NCBI RefSeq assembly: GCF_010726955.1
Contig: NZ_AP022603.1
Coordinates: 1,550,001-1,614,000 of the forward strand
Direction: 5' to 3'
DNA length: 64,000 nucleotides
Origin: Mycolicibacterium fallax
Lineage (GTDB): Bacteria > Actinomycetota > Actinomycetes > Mycobacteriales > Mycobacteriaceae
Made by a program: the position numbers and the translations under genes. The notes under the pieces were generated by a model. That model searched no databases and had not been told where the DNA came from. It saw nothing but the letters and a program-made list of their open reading frames with translations. Shown one piece after another: positions 1 through 8,969 of the stretch; the first letter of the stretch is position 1, and the number at the start of each line of letters is the position of its first letter.

Positions 1-353
1 GGCGGGCGGACGTAGCGGATCAGTTCGCGCACCGCGGTGGGCAGCGGCGAGGGCAGCGAATCCATCCCGCTGGTGGCGAAGATGACCGCCCCGGCGCGCG
101 GCAGCGCGGCCCAGGACCGCGGGTCCTGGGTGGCCGCCCACCAGACGTCGCGGCTGGTCCAGCCGATCCGGCCGATCAGCTCCAGGTCCCAGCCGAGGCG
201 CTCGGCGACCTGGTTCGGCCAGATCCGCGGGTCGTCGGACGGCAGCCCGCCGGTGGGTCCGTAGTAGGACAGCGAATCGGCGAAAACCAGCAGGGTGGGC
301 CGCGCCGCGGACGGCGTGGGGTCAGCGGACGGCGTGGGGTCAGCGGACGCCAT
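1..353 (-). CDS. octT: Diglucosylglycerate octanoyltransferase OctT, partial (C-terminus off the left edge)
   Basis: Only the first 117 codons lie in the window; the gene runs past base 1. From the ATG at 353 the product opens with a Pro/Ser/Asp-rich stretch, then [15 protein letters not shown], which is block I of SGNH hydrolases (usual GDS is ADS here), then [17 protein letters not shown], typical of the Rv2418c family. In M. tuberculosis OctT adds octanoate to diglucosylglycerate, an early step of methylglucose lipopolysaccharide (MGLP) synthesis. The start is 4 bases after the gpgP stop codon, and GpgP supplies the glucosylglycerate precursor, so a common operon is likely. The assignment rests on family resemblance and on context. 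Confidence 0.85.
   Translation of the reverse strand, partial: MASADPTPSADPTPSAARPTLLVFADSLSYYGPTGGLPSDDPRIWPNQVAERLGWDLELIGRIGWTSRDVWWAATQDPRSWAALPRAGAVIFATSGMDSLPSPLPTAVRELIRYVRP
310..345. repeat. Two perfect 18-bp tandem repeats in the octT N-terminus
   Basis: The unit GACGGCGTGGGGTCAGCG occurs twice head to tail. On the minus strand it encodes ADPTPS twice in the disordered N-terminus of OctT, before the SGNH domain. Length changes here would keep the reading frame. Confidence 0.9.
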
Positions 354-357
354 CGGT

Positions 358-1035
358 TCAGAGGACATCGTTGGCCACCTGCGCCGAGGCGTTCCAGACG
401 TCGAGGCGCCAGGCGATGTCGTCGATCGCGGCCGGGTCACCGCCGACGGCGGTGTGCCCGGACAGCTGCACCCAGCTGGCGTTGCCCATGCTGCCCAGCG
501 CCGGCCAGTTGTCCACCGGCAGCCGCAGCAGCCCGGCGGTCAGCGCCGCGATCAGCCCGCCGTGAGCCACCAGCACCACCGGCCGGTCCACGTCGTCGCG
601 GCCCCACTGCGGCTGGGCGCCGACCAGCTCGGTCACCAGCGGAAGCACCCGTCGGGCGACGTCGACGCGGTTCTCCCCGCCGTGCGGCGCCCAGCGGGCG
701 TCGGCACGCCAGGCCAGCCGCGCCCCGGGGGCCGCGGCGTCGACCTCCAGGTGGGTCAGGCCCTGCCAGTCCCCCAGATGGGTCTCGCGCAGCCGCGGGT
801 CGATGGCCACCGGCTGCCCGGTGCGTTGACCGAGCGCCAGCGCGGTGTCGTGGGCCCGGCGCAGGTCCGAGGAGACGATGGCGATGGGCTGGCGCTTGGC
901 CAGCACCGCGGCGACGGCCTCGGCCTGGGCCCGGCCCAGATCGGTCAGGTCGGTGTCGAGCTGGCCCTGCATCCGGCTGTCGGCGTTGAACTCGGTCTGA
1001 CCGTGCCGCAGCAGCACGAGCCGACGAATCGTCAT
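358..1035 (-). CDS. gpgP: Glucosyl-3-phosphoglycerate phosphatase GpgP
   Basis: 225 aa, close to the 223 aa of Rv2419c. Histidine phosphatase superfamily: the phosphohistidine motif [10 protein letters not shown] is at residues 8-17 (His11 nucleophile), [11 protein letters not shown] carries the usual acidic residue, and the second His is in VLVAHGGL. It removes phosphate from glucosyl-3-phosphoglycerate to give glucosylglycerate for MGLP synthesis, in the cytoplasm. The ATG at 1035 overlaps the rsfS stop codon (ATGA). A longer reading frame to 1134 exists but would lie inside rsfS and place extra basic residues before the family start, so I reject it. The order octT-gpgP-rsfS-nadD is the mycobacterial order. 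Confidence 0.92.
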   Translation of the reverse strand: MTIRRLVLLRHGQTEFNADSRMQGQLDTDLTDLGRAQAEAVAAVLAKRQPIAIVSSDLRRAHDTALALGQRTGQPVAIDPRLRETHLGDWQGLTHLEVDAAAPGARLAWRADARWAPHGGENRVDVARRVLPLVTELVGAQPQWGRDDVDRPVVLVAHGGLIAALTAGLLRLPVDNWPALGSMGNASWVQLSGHTAVGGDPAAIDDIAWRLDVWNASAQVANDVL

Positions 1036-1454
1036 TCCCCGCCGTCCTCTGCGGCAGCGTCCGCTGCCCCGCCGCCCTCGGGTTCGGCCGGCACATCCTC
1101 GACGTCGACCGGCACCGTCGGGCAGTCCTTCCACAGCCGGTCCAGGCCGTAGAACTCGCGCTCCTCCTCGTGCTGGATGTGCACGACGATGTCGATGTAG
1201 TCCAGCAGCACCCAGCGGCCCTCCCGGGTGCCCTCCCGCCGGGCGGGCTTGTAGCCGGCCCGACGCATCTTCTCCTCGACCTCGTCGAAGATGGCGTTGA
1301 CCTGCCGGTCGTTGCGGCCGGTGATGACGACGAACAGGTCGGTGATGGCCAGCTGCTCGGAGACGTCGATGACGACGATGTCGGTGCCGAGCTTGCCGGC
1401 CGCCGCGCGGGCGGCGACGGTGGCCATCGCCACGGCCTCGGGGGTGGCGCTCAC
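1032..1454 (-). CDS. rsfS: Ribosomal silencing factor RsfS
   Basis: 140 aa, GTG start at 1454 overlapping the nadD stop codon (GTGA). The DUF143/Iojap domain fills residues 5-110, with [19 protein letters not shown] and [15 protein letters not shown] as hallmarks. RsfS binds ribosomal protein uL14 on the 50S subunit and blocks subunit joining when nutrients are short. The C-terminal 30 residues are an acidic Ala/Glu/Gly tail beyond the conserved domain. It is translationally coupled to nadD upstream and gpgP downstream. Confidence 0.93.
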   Translation of the reverse strand: MSATPEAVAMATVAARAAAGKLGTDIVVIDVSEQLAITDLFVVITGRNDRQVNAIFDEVEEKMRRAGYKPARREGTREGRWVLLDYIDIVVHIQHEEEREFYGLDRLWKDCPTVPVDVEDVPAEPEGGGAADAAAEDGGE

Positions 1455-2104
1455 TTGGTCTCCTCTTCGGGGATGGCGGGGTCGGCGCCCCGGGTGCGGT
1501 AGAGCCCGCGTTTGGACACGTACTGCACGACGCCGTCGGGCACCAGGTACCAGATCGGCCGGGAGTCGGCGGCGCGCCGCCGGCAGTCGGTGGACGAGAT
1601 CGCCAGCGCCGGCACCTCGACCAGGGTCAGCGCGTCGGCGGGTAGTTCGGCCATCGCCTCGATGATGTGTTTGCCGCTCAGCTCGAAGCCGGGGCGGCTG
1701 ACCCCGACGAAGCGGGCCATGGTGAACAGCTCTGCCCAGTTCTGCCAGGACAGGATGGCGCCGAGCGCGTCGGCGCCGGTGATGAAGAACAGCTCGGCGT
1801 CGGGGTGCTGGGCCCGCAGGTCGCGCAGGGTGTCCTTGGTGTAGGTCGCCCCGCCGCGGTCGATGTCGGCGCGGCTGACCGAGAACCGCGGGTTCGACGC
1901 GGTCGCGATGACGGTCATCAGGTAGCGGTCCTCGGCGGCGGTGACCCGGCGGCCGTGCTTCTGCCAGGGCTCGCCGGTGGGCACGAAGACCACCTCGTCC
2001 AGCTCGAAGCGGTCGGCCACCTCGCTGGCCGCGACCAGGTGGCCGTGGTGGATGGGATCGAAGGTCCCGCCCATCACCCCGAGCCTGCGTCGCTGTTTTC
2101 GCAC
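1451..2104 (-). CDS. nadD: Nicotinate-nucleotide adenylyltransferase NadD
   Basis: 217 aa from the GTG at 2104 ([17 protein letters not shown]). It makes nicotinic acid adenine dinucleotide from nicotinate mononucleotide and ATP, the adenylylation step of NAD synthesis. The nucleotidyltransferase motif [13 protein letters not shown] (GxFxPxHxGH) is near residue 12, and the ATP-binding ISSTDCRRR motif is near the C-terminus. An internal ATG 11 codons later is possible, but the GTG keeps the KQRRRLGV segment that precedes the motif in relatives. The stop overlaps rsfS; the upstream VWA gene is 44 bases away. NadE, which finishes the pathway, is encoded at 9587-11659. Confidence 0.92.
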   Translation of the reverse strand: MRKQRRRLGVMGGTFDPIHHGHLVAASEVADRFELDEVVFVPTGEPWQKHGRRVTAAEDRYLMTVIATASNPRFSVSRADIDRGGATYTKDTLRDLRAQHPDAELFFITGADALGAILSWQNWAELFTMARFVGVSRPGFELSGKHIIEAMAELPADALTLVEVPALAISSTDCRRRAADSRPIWYLVPDGVVQYVSKRGLYRTRGADPAIPEEETK

Positions 2105-2148
2105 GGTAGAGCAGCCTACTGGAGCCGGGATCGGTTCCTGCCGAACCG

Positions 2149-3600
2149 TCAGACCGGCAGCAGCCCGTCGATGACGGCGGCCAGCTGCTTGGCCGACCGG
2201 CACTCGTGCATCGGCAGCAGTTCGGCGTAGCGGGGCGCCGCGGAATCCCCGCTGCCCCACAGGTGCGCCGGTTCGGGGTTGAGCCAGTGCGCGTGCCGGC
2301 TGGCGGTCACCAGGTGCGCCAGCGCCCCCAGCTGCGGGTCCCGGTAGTTGGTCCGGCCGTCCCCGAGGATCAGCAGCGAACTGCGCGGTGAGAGCACCTG
2401 GTGGAAGTTGTCGGTGAACGAGGTGAACGCGTGCCCGTAGTCGCTGTGCCCGTCGCGGGTGTAGACGCCGGCCTCGCGGGTGATCCGCTGCACGGCGACG
2501 GCCAAGTCGGCCTCCGGCCCGAACAGGTGGGTCACCTCGTCGGTGGTGTCGATGAACGCGAACACCCGGACCCGGGAGAACTGCTGGCGCAACGCGTGCA
2601 CCAGCAGCAGGGTGAAGTGGCTGAAGCCGGCGACCGAGCCGGACACGTCGCACAGCACGACGAGTTCGGGGCGGGCCGGGCGCGGCTTGCGCAGCACCAC
2701 CTCGATCGGCACCCCGCCGGTGGACATCGACCGGCGCAGCGTCTTGCGCAGATCGATCTGCCCGGCGCGATGCCGGCGACGCTTGGCGGCCAGCCGGGTG
2801 GCGAGCATCCGGGCCAGCGGCGCGACGGTCTTGCGCATCTGCCGCAGTTGTTCGCCGGAGGCGCGCAGGAACTCGACGTTTTCGGACAGTTCCGGGATGC
2901 CGTAGGTGGCGACGTGCTCGCGGCCCAGCTGTTCGGCGGTGCGGCGCTTGGTCTCGGACTCCACCATCTTGCGGACCGCGGTGATGCGTTGGGCGGCAAC
3001 GGCCTTGGCCAGTTCCTGCTGGGTCGGGGTGGGCGCGTCGCCGTACTGGGCGAGCAGCCCGGCCAGCAGTTTGCCCTCCAGTTCCTCCAGCGCCATCGCC
3101 CGCAGCGTCTGGTAGGAGGAGTACGACGGCCCGCGGCCGGACTGGTATTTGCCGTGCGCCTCGATGATCGCGGCGATCATCGCCAGCAGCCGGGAGTCCA
3201 TCTCGGCGAGATCCTCGTTGGCCAACAGCAGGTCCGCCAGCATGGCGCGCATCGCCTCGAGGTCCTCGACCGGCAGCGCGGCGGGCCGGTCCTCGGCGTC
3301 GTCGTCGCCGGGCTCCTCGAGCACCATCCGCTCCCCGATCGCGGCCGGCCACCACAGGTCGAACAGCGCGTCGTAGGTGTCGCGGTGGTCGGCGCGGCGC
3401 AGCACCGCGCAGGCCAGGCCCTCGCGCAGCACCTCCCGGTCGCCGAGCCCGATGGTGGCCAGCACCCGCCCGGCGTCCACCGTCTCCGACGGACCGACGG
3501 CGATGCCGCGCCCGCGCAGCGCCTCGACGAATCCGACCAGGTGGCCGGGCAGCCCGTGCGGGGCGGCCGGTTGGGCGGGGCGAATGCGGCGGGCCGTCAT
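2149..3600 (-). CDS. VWA-domain protein, CoxE-like, partner of the MoxR ATPase
   Basis: 483 aa. The C-terminal half is a von Willebrand factor A domain with the MIDAS motif [11 protein letters not shown] (DxSxS) near residue 318. The N-terminal half is a helical region of the kind found in CoxE-like proteins. It begins 2 bases after the moxR stop codon, and the same MoxR-VWA pair occupies this place in M. tuberculosis (Rv2426c-Rv2425c). MoxR/VWA pairs act as chaperone-like remodelling modules, often in metal cofactor insertion, but the client of this pair is unknown. No signal peptide or transmembrane segment is visible. Confidence 0.85.
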   Translation of the reverse strand: MTARRIRPAQPAAPHGLPGHLVGFVEALRGRGIAVGPSETVDAGRVLATIGLGDREVLREGLACAVLRRADHRDTYDALFDLWWPAAIGERMVLEEPGDDDAEDRPAALPVEDLEAMRAMLADLLLANEDLAEMDSRLLAMIAAIIEAHGKYQSGRGPSYSSYQTLRAMALEELEGKLLAGLLAQYGDAPTPTQQELAKAVAAQRITAVRKMVESETKRRTAEQLGREHVATYGIPELSENVEFLRASGEQLRQMRKTVAPLARMLATRLAAKRRRHRAGQIDLRKTLRRSMSTGGVPIEVVLRKPRPARPELVVLCDVSGSVAGFSHFTLLLVHALRQQFSRVRVFAFIDTTDEVTHLFGPEADLAVAVQRITREAGVYTRDGHSDYGHAFTSFTDNFHQVLSPRSSLLILGDGRTNYRDPQLGALAHLVTASRHAHWLNPEPAHLWGSGDSAAPRYAELLPMHECRSAKQLAAVIDGLLPV

Positions 3601-3602
3601 GG

Positions 3603-4502
3603 CTAGTTGAGCCGCAGTTCCCCGGCGGCCCGGACCTGATCGGACTGGTGCTTGAGCACCACGCCCATGGTGGCGGCGACGGTGGCGTCGTCGACGGTGT
3701 CCATGCCGAGGGCCAGCATGGTGCGGCCCCAGTCGATGGTCTCGGCGACCGACGGCAGCTTCTTGAGCGCCATCCCGCGCAGCACCCCGATGATCCGGAC
3801 CAGCTCAGCGGCCATCCGCTCGGGCAGCTCGGGCACCCGGGACAGCAGGATCTCGCGCTCCAGTTCGGCGTCGGGGAAGTCGATGTGCAGGAACAGGCAG
3901 CGCCGCTTGAGCGCCTCGGACAGCTCCCGGGTGGCGTTGGAGGTGAGCACCACGAACGGTTTGCGGGTGGCGGTGATGGTGCCCAGCTCCGGGACGGTGA
4001 CCGCGAAGTCGGAGAGCACCTCCAGCAGCAGGCCCTCGATCTCGATGTCGGCCTTGTCGGTCTCATCGATCAACAGCACGGTCGGGTCGGTGCGCCGGAT
4101 CGCGGTCAGCAGCGGACGGCTCAGCAGGAACTCCTCGCTGAACACATCAGTGCGGGTCTGGTCCCAGCCCTCGGCCTGCCCGGTCGCGGCGGCGTGCGAG
4201 CCGGCCTGGATCCGCAGGATCTGCTTGGCGTGGTTCCACTCGTAGAGCGCCCGGGCCTCGTCGACGCCCTCGTAGCACTGCAGCCGGACCAGTCCCGAGC
4301 CGGTTGCGGCGGCCACCGCCCGGGCCAGTTCGGTCTTGCCGACCCCGGCCGGGCCCTCCACCAGCAGCGGTTTGCCCAACCGGTCGGCCAGGAACACCGC
4401 GGTCGCGGTGGCGGTGTCGGCGATGTAGCCGGTCTCGGCGAGCCGGCGCACCACGTCGTCGATGTCGGTGAACAGTGGCGCGGTGGTGGCGGGGGTGTCC
4501 AA
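3603..4502 (-). CDS. MoxR-family AAA+ ATPase
   Basis: 299 aa. The AAA+ core has Walker A GPAGVGKT near residue 52, Walker [12 protein letters not shown], and a sensor region [19 protein letters not shown]. The start is a TTG at 4502, chosen because AGGAG lies 5 bases upstream and because [18 protein letters not shown] follows directly. MoxR ATPases use ATP to remodel partners that the neighbouring VWA protein recruits. The gene is followed 2 bases later by the VWA gene. It is 54 bases downstream of proA and probably transcribed with it. No substrate can be named from the sequence. Confidence 0.88.
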   Translation of the reverse strand: MDTPATTAPLFTDIDDVVRRLAETGYIADTATATAVFLADRLGKPLLVEGPAGVGKTELARAVAAATGSGLVRLQCYEGVDEARALYEWNHAKQILRIQAGSHAAATGQAEGWDQTRTDVFSEEFLLSRPLLTAIRRTDPTVLLIDETDKADIEIEGLLLEVLSDFAVTVPELGTITATRKPFVVLTSNATRELSEALKRRCLFLHIDFPDAELEREILLSRVPELPERMAAELVRIIGVLRGMALKKLPSVAETIDWGRTMLALGMDTVDDATVAATMGVVLKHQSDQVRAAGELRLN

Positions 4503-4556
4503 CGGGTCTCCTGGCGGGCTGGGGCGGCGCGCGGCCGCCGGGGTCGTGCGGGGTGT

Positions 4557-5864
4557 CTAGACCGCGCGGATCTGGCCGTCGCCCCAGACAATCCACTTGG
4601 TGGAGGTCAGCTCGGTCAGACCCATCGGGCCGCGGGCGTGCAGCTTCTGGGTGGAGATGCCGATCTCGGCACCGAAACCGAACTGCTCGCCGTCGGTGAA
4701 GGAGGTTGCGGCGTTGACCATCACCGCGGCGGCGTCGACCCGGTCGGTGAACCGCTGGGCGGCGGCCAGGTCCCGGGTGACGATCGCCTCGGTGTGCCCG
4801 GTGCCGTACTCGTTGACGTGCGCGACGGCCGCATCGACCCCGTCGACGACGGTCACCGCGATGTCCAGCGACAGGAACTCCGCGCGCAGCTGTTCCTCGG
4901 TCGGCTCGGTGTGCACGGTGACCCCGGCGGCGGCCAGCGCGCCGAGCAGCCGGGGCAGCGCGGTGTCCGCGATCGCGGCGTCCACCAGCAGCGACTCGGC
5001 GGCGTTGCACACCGACGGGCGCCGGGTCTTGGAGTTGATCAGGATCCGCTCCGCGACGTCGAGGTCGGCGTCGGCGTGCACGTAGACGTGGCAGTTGCCG
5101 GTGCCGGTCTCGATGGTGGGCACCAGGGCGTCGCGGACCACCGCCTCGATCAGCCCGGCGCCGCCGCGCGGGATGGCGACGTCGACCAGGCCGCGGGCCT
5201 GGATCAGGTGCGTGACGGTGGACCGGTCGGCGGCCGAGAGCAGCGCCACCACGTCGGCGGGCAGGTTCTCCCCGACCAGCGCGTCGCGCAACGTGTCCAC
5301 CAGCGCGGCGTTCGACGACGCGGCCGAGGAGCTGCCGCGCAGCAGCACCGCGTTGCCGGACTTCAGGGTCAGCCCGAACGCATCGACGGTGACGTTGGGG
5401 CGGCCCTCGTAGACGATGCCGACCACGCCGAGCGGAACGCGCTGCTGGCGCAGCCGCAGGCCGTTGGGCAGGGTCCGGCCGCGCAGCACCTCGCCGATCG
5501 GATCGGGCAGGCCGGCCACCTGGCGCAGGCCGGCGGCGATGCCGTCGACGCGCTGCGGGTTCAGCGCCAGCCGGTCCAGCATCGCCTCGGAGGTGCCCGC
5601 CGCCCGGGCGCGCTCCAGATCTTCGGCGTTGGCGGCCAGGATCGAGGCGGCCGCACCGAGCACGGCATCGGCGGCGGCGTGCAGCGCACGGTCCTTCACC
5701 GCGGTGCTCAGCGTGGCCAGCTCCCGGGATGCGGCGCGGGCCCGGCGGGCGGCGGCGTGCACCTGCTCGCGGAGGTCTGCCTGCTCGCGCAGGTCCACCT
5801 GCTCCCGGCGGTGCACCTGCTCGCGGCGGTCACTACCGGCGACGGTCTCGGCGTGGGCGGTCAT
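4557..5864 (-). CDS. proA: Glutamate-5-semialdehyde dehydrogenase (gamma-glutamyl phosphate reductase) ProA
   Basis: 435 aa. It reduces gamma-glutamyl phosphate to glutamate-5-semialdehyde with NADPH, the second step of proline synthesis. The aldehyde dehydrogenase fold is intact: [33 protein letters not shown] and the catalytic Cys near residue 286 in [10 protein letters not shown]. Unlike M. tuberculosis ProA, the N-terminus carries four hexapeptide repeats ([24 protein letters not shown]; residues 13-36) before the family domain. TAAGCT lies 6 bases before the ATG, and the stop of rqlH is only 17 bases upstream. Its partner ProB is at 12070-13188. Confidence 0.95.
   Translation of the reverse strand: MTAHAETVAGSDRREQVHRREQVDLREQADLREQVHAAARRARAASRELATLSTAVKDRALHAAADAVLGAAASILAANAEDLERARAAGTSEAMLDRLALNPQRVDGIAAGLRQVAGLPDPIGEVLRGRTLPNGLRLRQQRVPLGVVGIVYEGRPNVTVDAFGLTLKSGNAVLLRGSSSAASSNAALVDTLRDALVGENLPADVVALLSAADRSTVTHLIQARGLVDVAIPRGGAGLIEAVVRDALVPTIETGTGNCHVYVHADADLDVAERILINSKTRRPSVCNAAESLLVDAAIADTALPRLLGALAAAGVTVHTEPTEEQLRAEFLSLDIAVTVVDGVDAAVAHVNEYGTGHTEAIVTRDLAAAQRFTDRVDAAAVMVNAATSFTDGEQFGFGAEIGISTQKLHARGPMGLTELTSTKWIVWGDGQIRAV
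5757..5828. repeat. Four 18-bp tandem repeats in the proA N-terminus
   Basis: Four imperfect 18-base units (5757-5774, 5775-5792, 5793-5810, 5811-5828) encode the hexapeptides [18 protein letters not shown] and LREQVH on the minus strand. They form a charged, probably helical extension ahead of the ProA catalytic domain. Confidence 0.9.
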
Positions 5865-5870
5865 CCTCGC

Positions 5871-5876
5871 AGCTTA
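5871..5876 (-). promoter_or_regulatory. Putative -10 box of proA (leaderless pattern)
   Basis: TAAGCT (TANNNT) ends 6 bases before the proA ATG. A short GAGG also touches the ATG, so a leadered transcript from further upstream remains possible. Confidence 0.35.
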
Positions 5877-5881
5877 GCCAA

Positions 5882-7993
5882 TCAGGCGGGACGGTGAATG
5901 ACCAGCGGGAGCACCGCGGCGGCCCCGCCGTCGCGCAGGTGCGCCGCGGCAACGGTGACCGGCCAGCCGGTCGAGCTGGAATCGGCGACCAGCAGCACGC
6001 AGCGGCCGGCGATCGCGTCCAGCAGCGCGTCGTCGACCCCGATCGCCGAGCGCCAGTGCGCGGCCTCCCCGGCCCCGGCGGTGTCCCGCCCGGGCGGGTC
6101 CCCGGCGGCGACCGGCATCCTCGCCCGGGCCAGCTTGCCGACCTCGGCGATCCGATCGGCGACCGGGCCGACCGGGGTGTCCGATCCGGTCAGCGACAGC
6201 GCGACCACCACCTCGGGGCGCGCGACCCAGTCCCGGCGCCACCGGCCGAGCGCACCGACCGCCGCCTCGGCGAGCTCACCGAGCGCACTCGCATCCCCGG
6301 CCCGGGCGGCCGGGATCACCCCGGTCCATTCCGGGGCGTCGGCGTGCACCAGCACCCGGCCCGGTTCGGCCGCCAGCTGCGCCGGGATCCGGCCGCGGGC
6401 GCCGAACGCGCCGCCGGGCCACATCTTGCGGGGCTCCAGCACCGCGGTGTTGGCCCGCAGCGCGCGGGCAACGGTGCGGGCGGTGTCCTCGCCGGCCGGT
6501 TCGCCCAGCGGGTCCGGGACGTGGCCCAGGCACACCGAGCATTTCCCGCACGCATCGGCCTGCGGGTCGTCGAGCGACTCGGTCAGCAGCGCCATCAGGC
6601 AGCGCCGGCCGCGGGTGTAGTCGGCCATGATGTCGGCCTCGCGGCGGCGGGTGGCGACGATTCCGGCGTAGTGCTCGGCGTCGTAGTGCCAGGGCTGGCC
6701 GGTGACCCGCCAGCCACCGTCGACCCGCTGCACCGCCCCGTCCACGGCGAGCTGCTTGAGCATCAGTTCGACCCGGGTGCGCCGGATCCCGGTCGAGGCC
6801 TCCAGCGCGACCGCCGAGGCGGGCTCCAGGCCGGAGGTCGATTCGTCGGCCAGCGCGCCGAGCAGGCCGGCCATCTGGTCGGGGTCGGGGATGGTGGCGG
6901 TGGCGAAGTAGTCCCACACCCCGGCGTCGGCGTCCGAGGGCAGCAGCGCCACCACCGCGTGGTCGATCGCCCGCCCGGCGCGGCCCACCTGCTGGTAGTA
7001 GCTGACCGGCGAGGGCGGTGAGCCGATGTGCACGACGAAGCCGAGGTCGGGCTTGTCGAACCCCATGCCGAGCGCGGAGGTGGCGATCAGCGCCTTGATC
7101 TGGTTGTCCCGCAACGCATCTTCGAGTCGGGCGCGGCTGTCCGCCTCGAGCTGGCCGGTGTAGGCGGCGACCTTGGCGTCCGGGTCCACCGCGTGGATGG
7201 CGTCGACGAGTCGCTGGGCGTCGGCGACGGTCAGCACGTAGACGATGCCGGAGCCGGGCAGATCATCGAGGTGCCGGGCCACCCAGGCGTAGCGCTGCAG
7301 CGGCGACATCGTCGGCAGCACGTTGAGCTGCAGCGAGCGCCGGGCCAGCGGTCCGCGCAGTACCAGGGTGGCCTCCCCCAGTTGGGCGGCGACGTCGGTG
7401 GTCACCCGGGCGTTGGCGGTGGCGGTGGTGGCCAGCACCGGGGTCTGCGGGTTGAGCCGGGTCAGCACATCGGCGACCCGGCGGTAGTCCGGCCGGAAGT
7501 CGTGTCCCCAGTCCGAGACCGCGTGCGCCTCGTCGATGACCAGCAGCCCCATGTTGCCCTCCAGCGCGGTCAGCACCCGAGCACCGAAGGCGGGGTTGGC
7601 CAGCCGCTCCGGGGACACCAGCAACACGTCGATCTCCCCCGCGGCCAGCTGCGCCTCGATGGCGTTCCACTCGTCGAAATTCGAGGAGTTCAGCGTGGCC
7701 GCGCGCAGGCCCGCTCGGCCCGCCGCGGCGACCTGGTCGCGCATCAGCGACAGCAGCGGGGAGACCACCAGCGCCGGGCCGGCGCCCTCGGCGCGCCGCA
7801 GCGCGGTCGCCACCCAGTACACCGCCGACTTGCCCCAGCCGGTGGCCTGCACCACCAGCACCCGGGCCCCGGGTTCCAGCAGCGCCGCGATCGCGCTGTC
7901 CTGGTCCGGCCGCAGCACGGCCCCGGGCCCGGCGAGGGCCTCGATGACCTCTCGGGACCGCTGCGCCCGGTCGCCGGTCAGGGTCTGCGTCAT
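5882..7993 (-). CDS. rqlH: RecQ-like 3'-5' DNA helicase with C-terminal phosphoribosyltransferase-like domain (RqlH type)
   Basis: 703 aa. Superfamily 2 helicase: Walker A QATGWGKS at residues 49-56, DEAH box LVIDEAHAVSDWGHDF near 152, SALGMGFDKPD and QQVGRAGR in the second RecA domain. A Cys-rich zinc segment (CGKCSVC near 483) follows, and the last 100 residues contain VLLVADSSSTGWP, which resembles a PRPP-binding loop. This is the architecture described for M. smegmatis RqlH, a RecQ-like helicase clade with a phosphoribosyltransferase-like C-terminus. The start at 7993 is chosen because GGAGG lies 6 bases upstream; a reading frame to 8050 is open. M. tuberculosis has no counterpart here, as far as I recall. 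The role is DNA repair or recombination. Confidence 0.85.
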   Translation of the reverse strand: MTQTLTGDRAQRSREVIEALAGPGAVLRPDQDSAIAALLEPGARVLVVQATGWGKSAVYWVATALRRAEGAGPALVVSPLLSLMRDQVAAAGRAGLRAATLNSSNFDEWNAIEAQLAAGEIDVLLVSPERLANPAFGARVLTALEGNMGLLVIDEAHAVSDWGHDFRPDYRRVADVLTRLNPQTPVLATTATANARVTTDVAAQLGEATLVLRGPLARRSLQLNVLPTMSPLQRYAWVARHLDDLPGSGIVYVLTVADAQRLVDAIHAVDPDAKVAAYTGQLEADSRARLEDALRDNQIKALIATSALGMGFDKPDLGFVVHIGSPPSPVSYYQQVGRAGRAIDHAVVALLPSDADAGVWDYFATATIPDPDQMAGLLGALADESTSGLEPASAVALEASTGIRRTRVELMLKQLAVDGAVQRVDGGWRVTGQPWHYDAEHYAGIVATRRREADIMADYTRGRRCLMALLTESLDDPQADACGKCSVCLGHVPDPLGEPAGEDTARTVARALRANTAVLEPRKMWPGGAFGARGRIPAQLAAEPGRVLVHADAPEWTGVIPAARAGDASALGELAEAAVGALGRWRRDWVARPEVVVALSLTGSDTPVGPVADRIAEVGKLARARMPVAAGDPPGRDTAGAGEAAHWRSAIGVDDALLDAIAGRCVLLVADSSSTGWPVTVAAAHLRDGGAAAVLPLVIHRPA

Positions 7994-8096
7994 CATCTGC
8001 CTCCGCTCGGGGTGCTCGTGCACCACGACGGTATCGGCCGGCTCCGACACCGCGATCCGGGCCGGGGAACCCGCCCCCCACCCTCGGTCCGCTGGC

Positions 8097-8102
8097 TACG
8101 CT
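8097..8102 (+). promoter_or_regulatory. Putative -10 box of rbsK (leaderless pattern)
   Basis: TACGCT (TANNNT) ends 6 bases before the GTG of rbsK, and no Shine-Dalgarno sequence is present. It sits in the 115-base divergent gap with rqlH. Confidence 0.45.
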
Positions 8103-8108
8103 GAGCCG

Positions 8109-8969
8109 GTGCCGAGGGTCACCGTGGTGGGCAGCGTGAACATGGATCTGGTCTTCGACGTCGCCGAACTGCCCGGGCCCGGGCAGACGGTGCTGGCCAC
8201 CGACCTGCGCCGCAGCCCCGGCGGCAAGGGCGGCAATCAGGCGGTGGCGGCCGCCCGGGTCGGCGCGACGGTCACCCTGGTCGCGGCGCTGGGCTCGGAC
8301 GGCACCGGCGACGCGCTGGCCGCGCATCTGCGCGACAACGGGGTCGGGCTCGACGGGGTGGTGCGTCTGCCGCTGCCCAGCGGCACCGCGGCGATCCCGG
8401 TGTCCACCGCCAACGCGGAAAACATGATCGTCGTCGCCCCCGGCGCGAACGCCCACCTGACCCTTGACGATCCGCGGCTGCGGGAGATCGTCGCCGCGGC
8501 CGACGTGGTGTTGCTGCAGTTGGAGATTCCGGTGGCGACCGCGCTCGCGGCGGCCCGGCAGGCCCGCCACGCGGGCGCGGCGGTGATCCTCAACGCCTCC
8601 CCCGGCGGGGCCGACCCGGCGGCGCTGGCCGAGCTGGCCGCCGTCGTCGACGTGGTGGTGGTCAACGAGACCGAGGCCGCGCAGTGGCGGTGGCCGGTCC
8701 CGTATCTGGTCACCACCCGGGGCGCCGACGGGGTCACCGTCCTCAGCGACGCGCGGCGGTTCGAGGTGGCCGCGCCGCCGGTTGAGGCCATCGACACCAG
8801 CGGGGCCGGCGACGTGTTCGCCGGGGTGCTGGCGGCGAGCTGGTGTGCGATGACCCCGGAGCGCGCGGTGCGCCGCGCCGCGGCGGCCGGCGCGTTGGCC
8901 ACCCTGGTTCCCAGCGCCGGAGATTGCGCGCCTACCGACGAGATGATCAAGGATGTGCTCGCCCGATGA
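8109..8969 (+). CDS. rbsK: Ribokinase RbsK
   Basis: 286 aa, PfkB family. It phosphorylates D-ribose to ribose-5-phosphate with ATP. The substrate motif GGKGGNQAVAAARVGA is near residue 38 and the ATP/anion-hole motif DTSGAGDVFAGVLAA near 230, with the catalytic Asp in it. The GTG at 8109 is the start: it gives VPRVTVVGSVNMD, the usual ribokinase opening, and TACGCT lies 6 bases upstream. Divergent from rqlH. The 3' end overlaps the next gene by 4 bases (ATGA), matching the Rv2436-Rv2437 order of M. tuberculosis. It is slightly shorter than typical ribokinases (about 305 aa). Confidence 0.9.
   Translation: MPRVTVVGSVNMDLVFDVAELPGPGQTVLATDLRRSPGGKGGNQAVAAARVGATVTLVAALGSDGTGDALAAHLRDNGVGLDGVVRLPLPSGTAAIPVSTANAENMIVVAPGANAHLTLDDPRLREIVAAADVVLLQLEIPVATALAAARQARHAGAAVILNASPGGADPAALAELAAVVDVVVVNETEAAQWRWPVPYLVTTRGADGVTVLSDARRFEVAAPPVEAIDTSGAGDVFAGVLAASWCAMTPERAVRRAAAAGALATLVPSAGDCAPTDEMIKDVLAR

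Noticed and set aside
8843..8965. Upstream extension of the methyltransferase gene into rbsK
   Set aside because: The ATG at 8966 overlaps the rbsK stop and gives the expected membrane-protein N-terminus; the longer frame is a shadow of rbsK.
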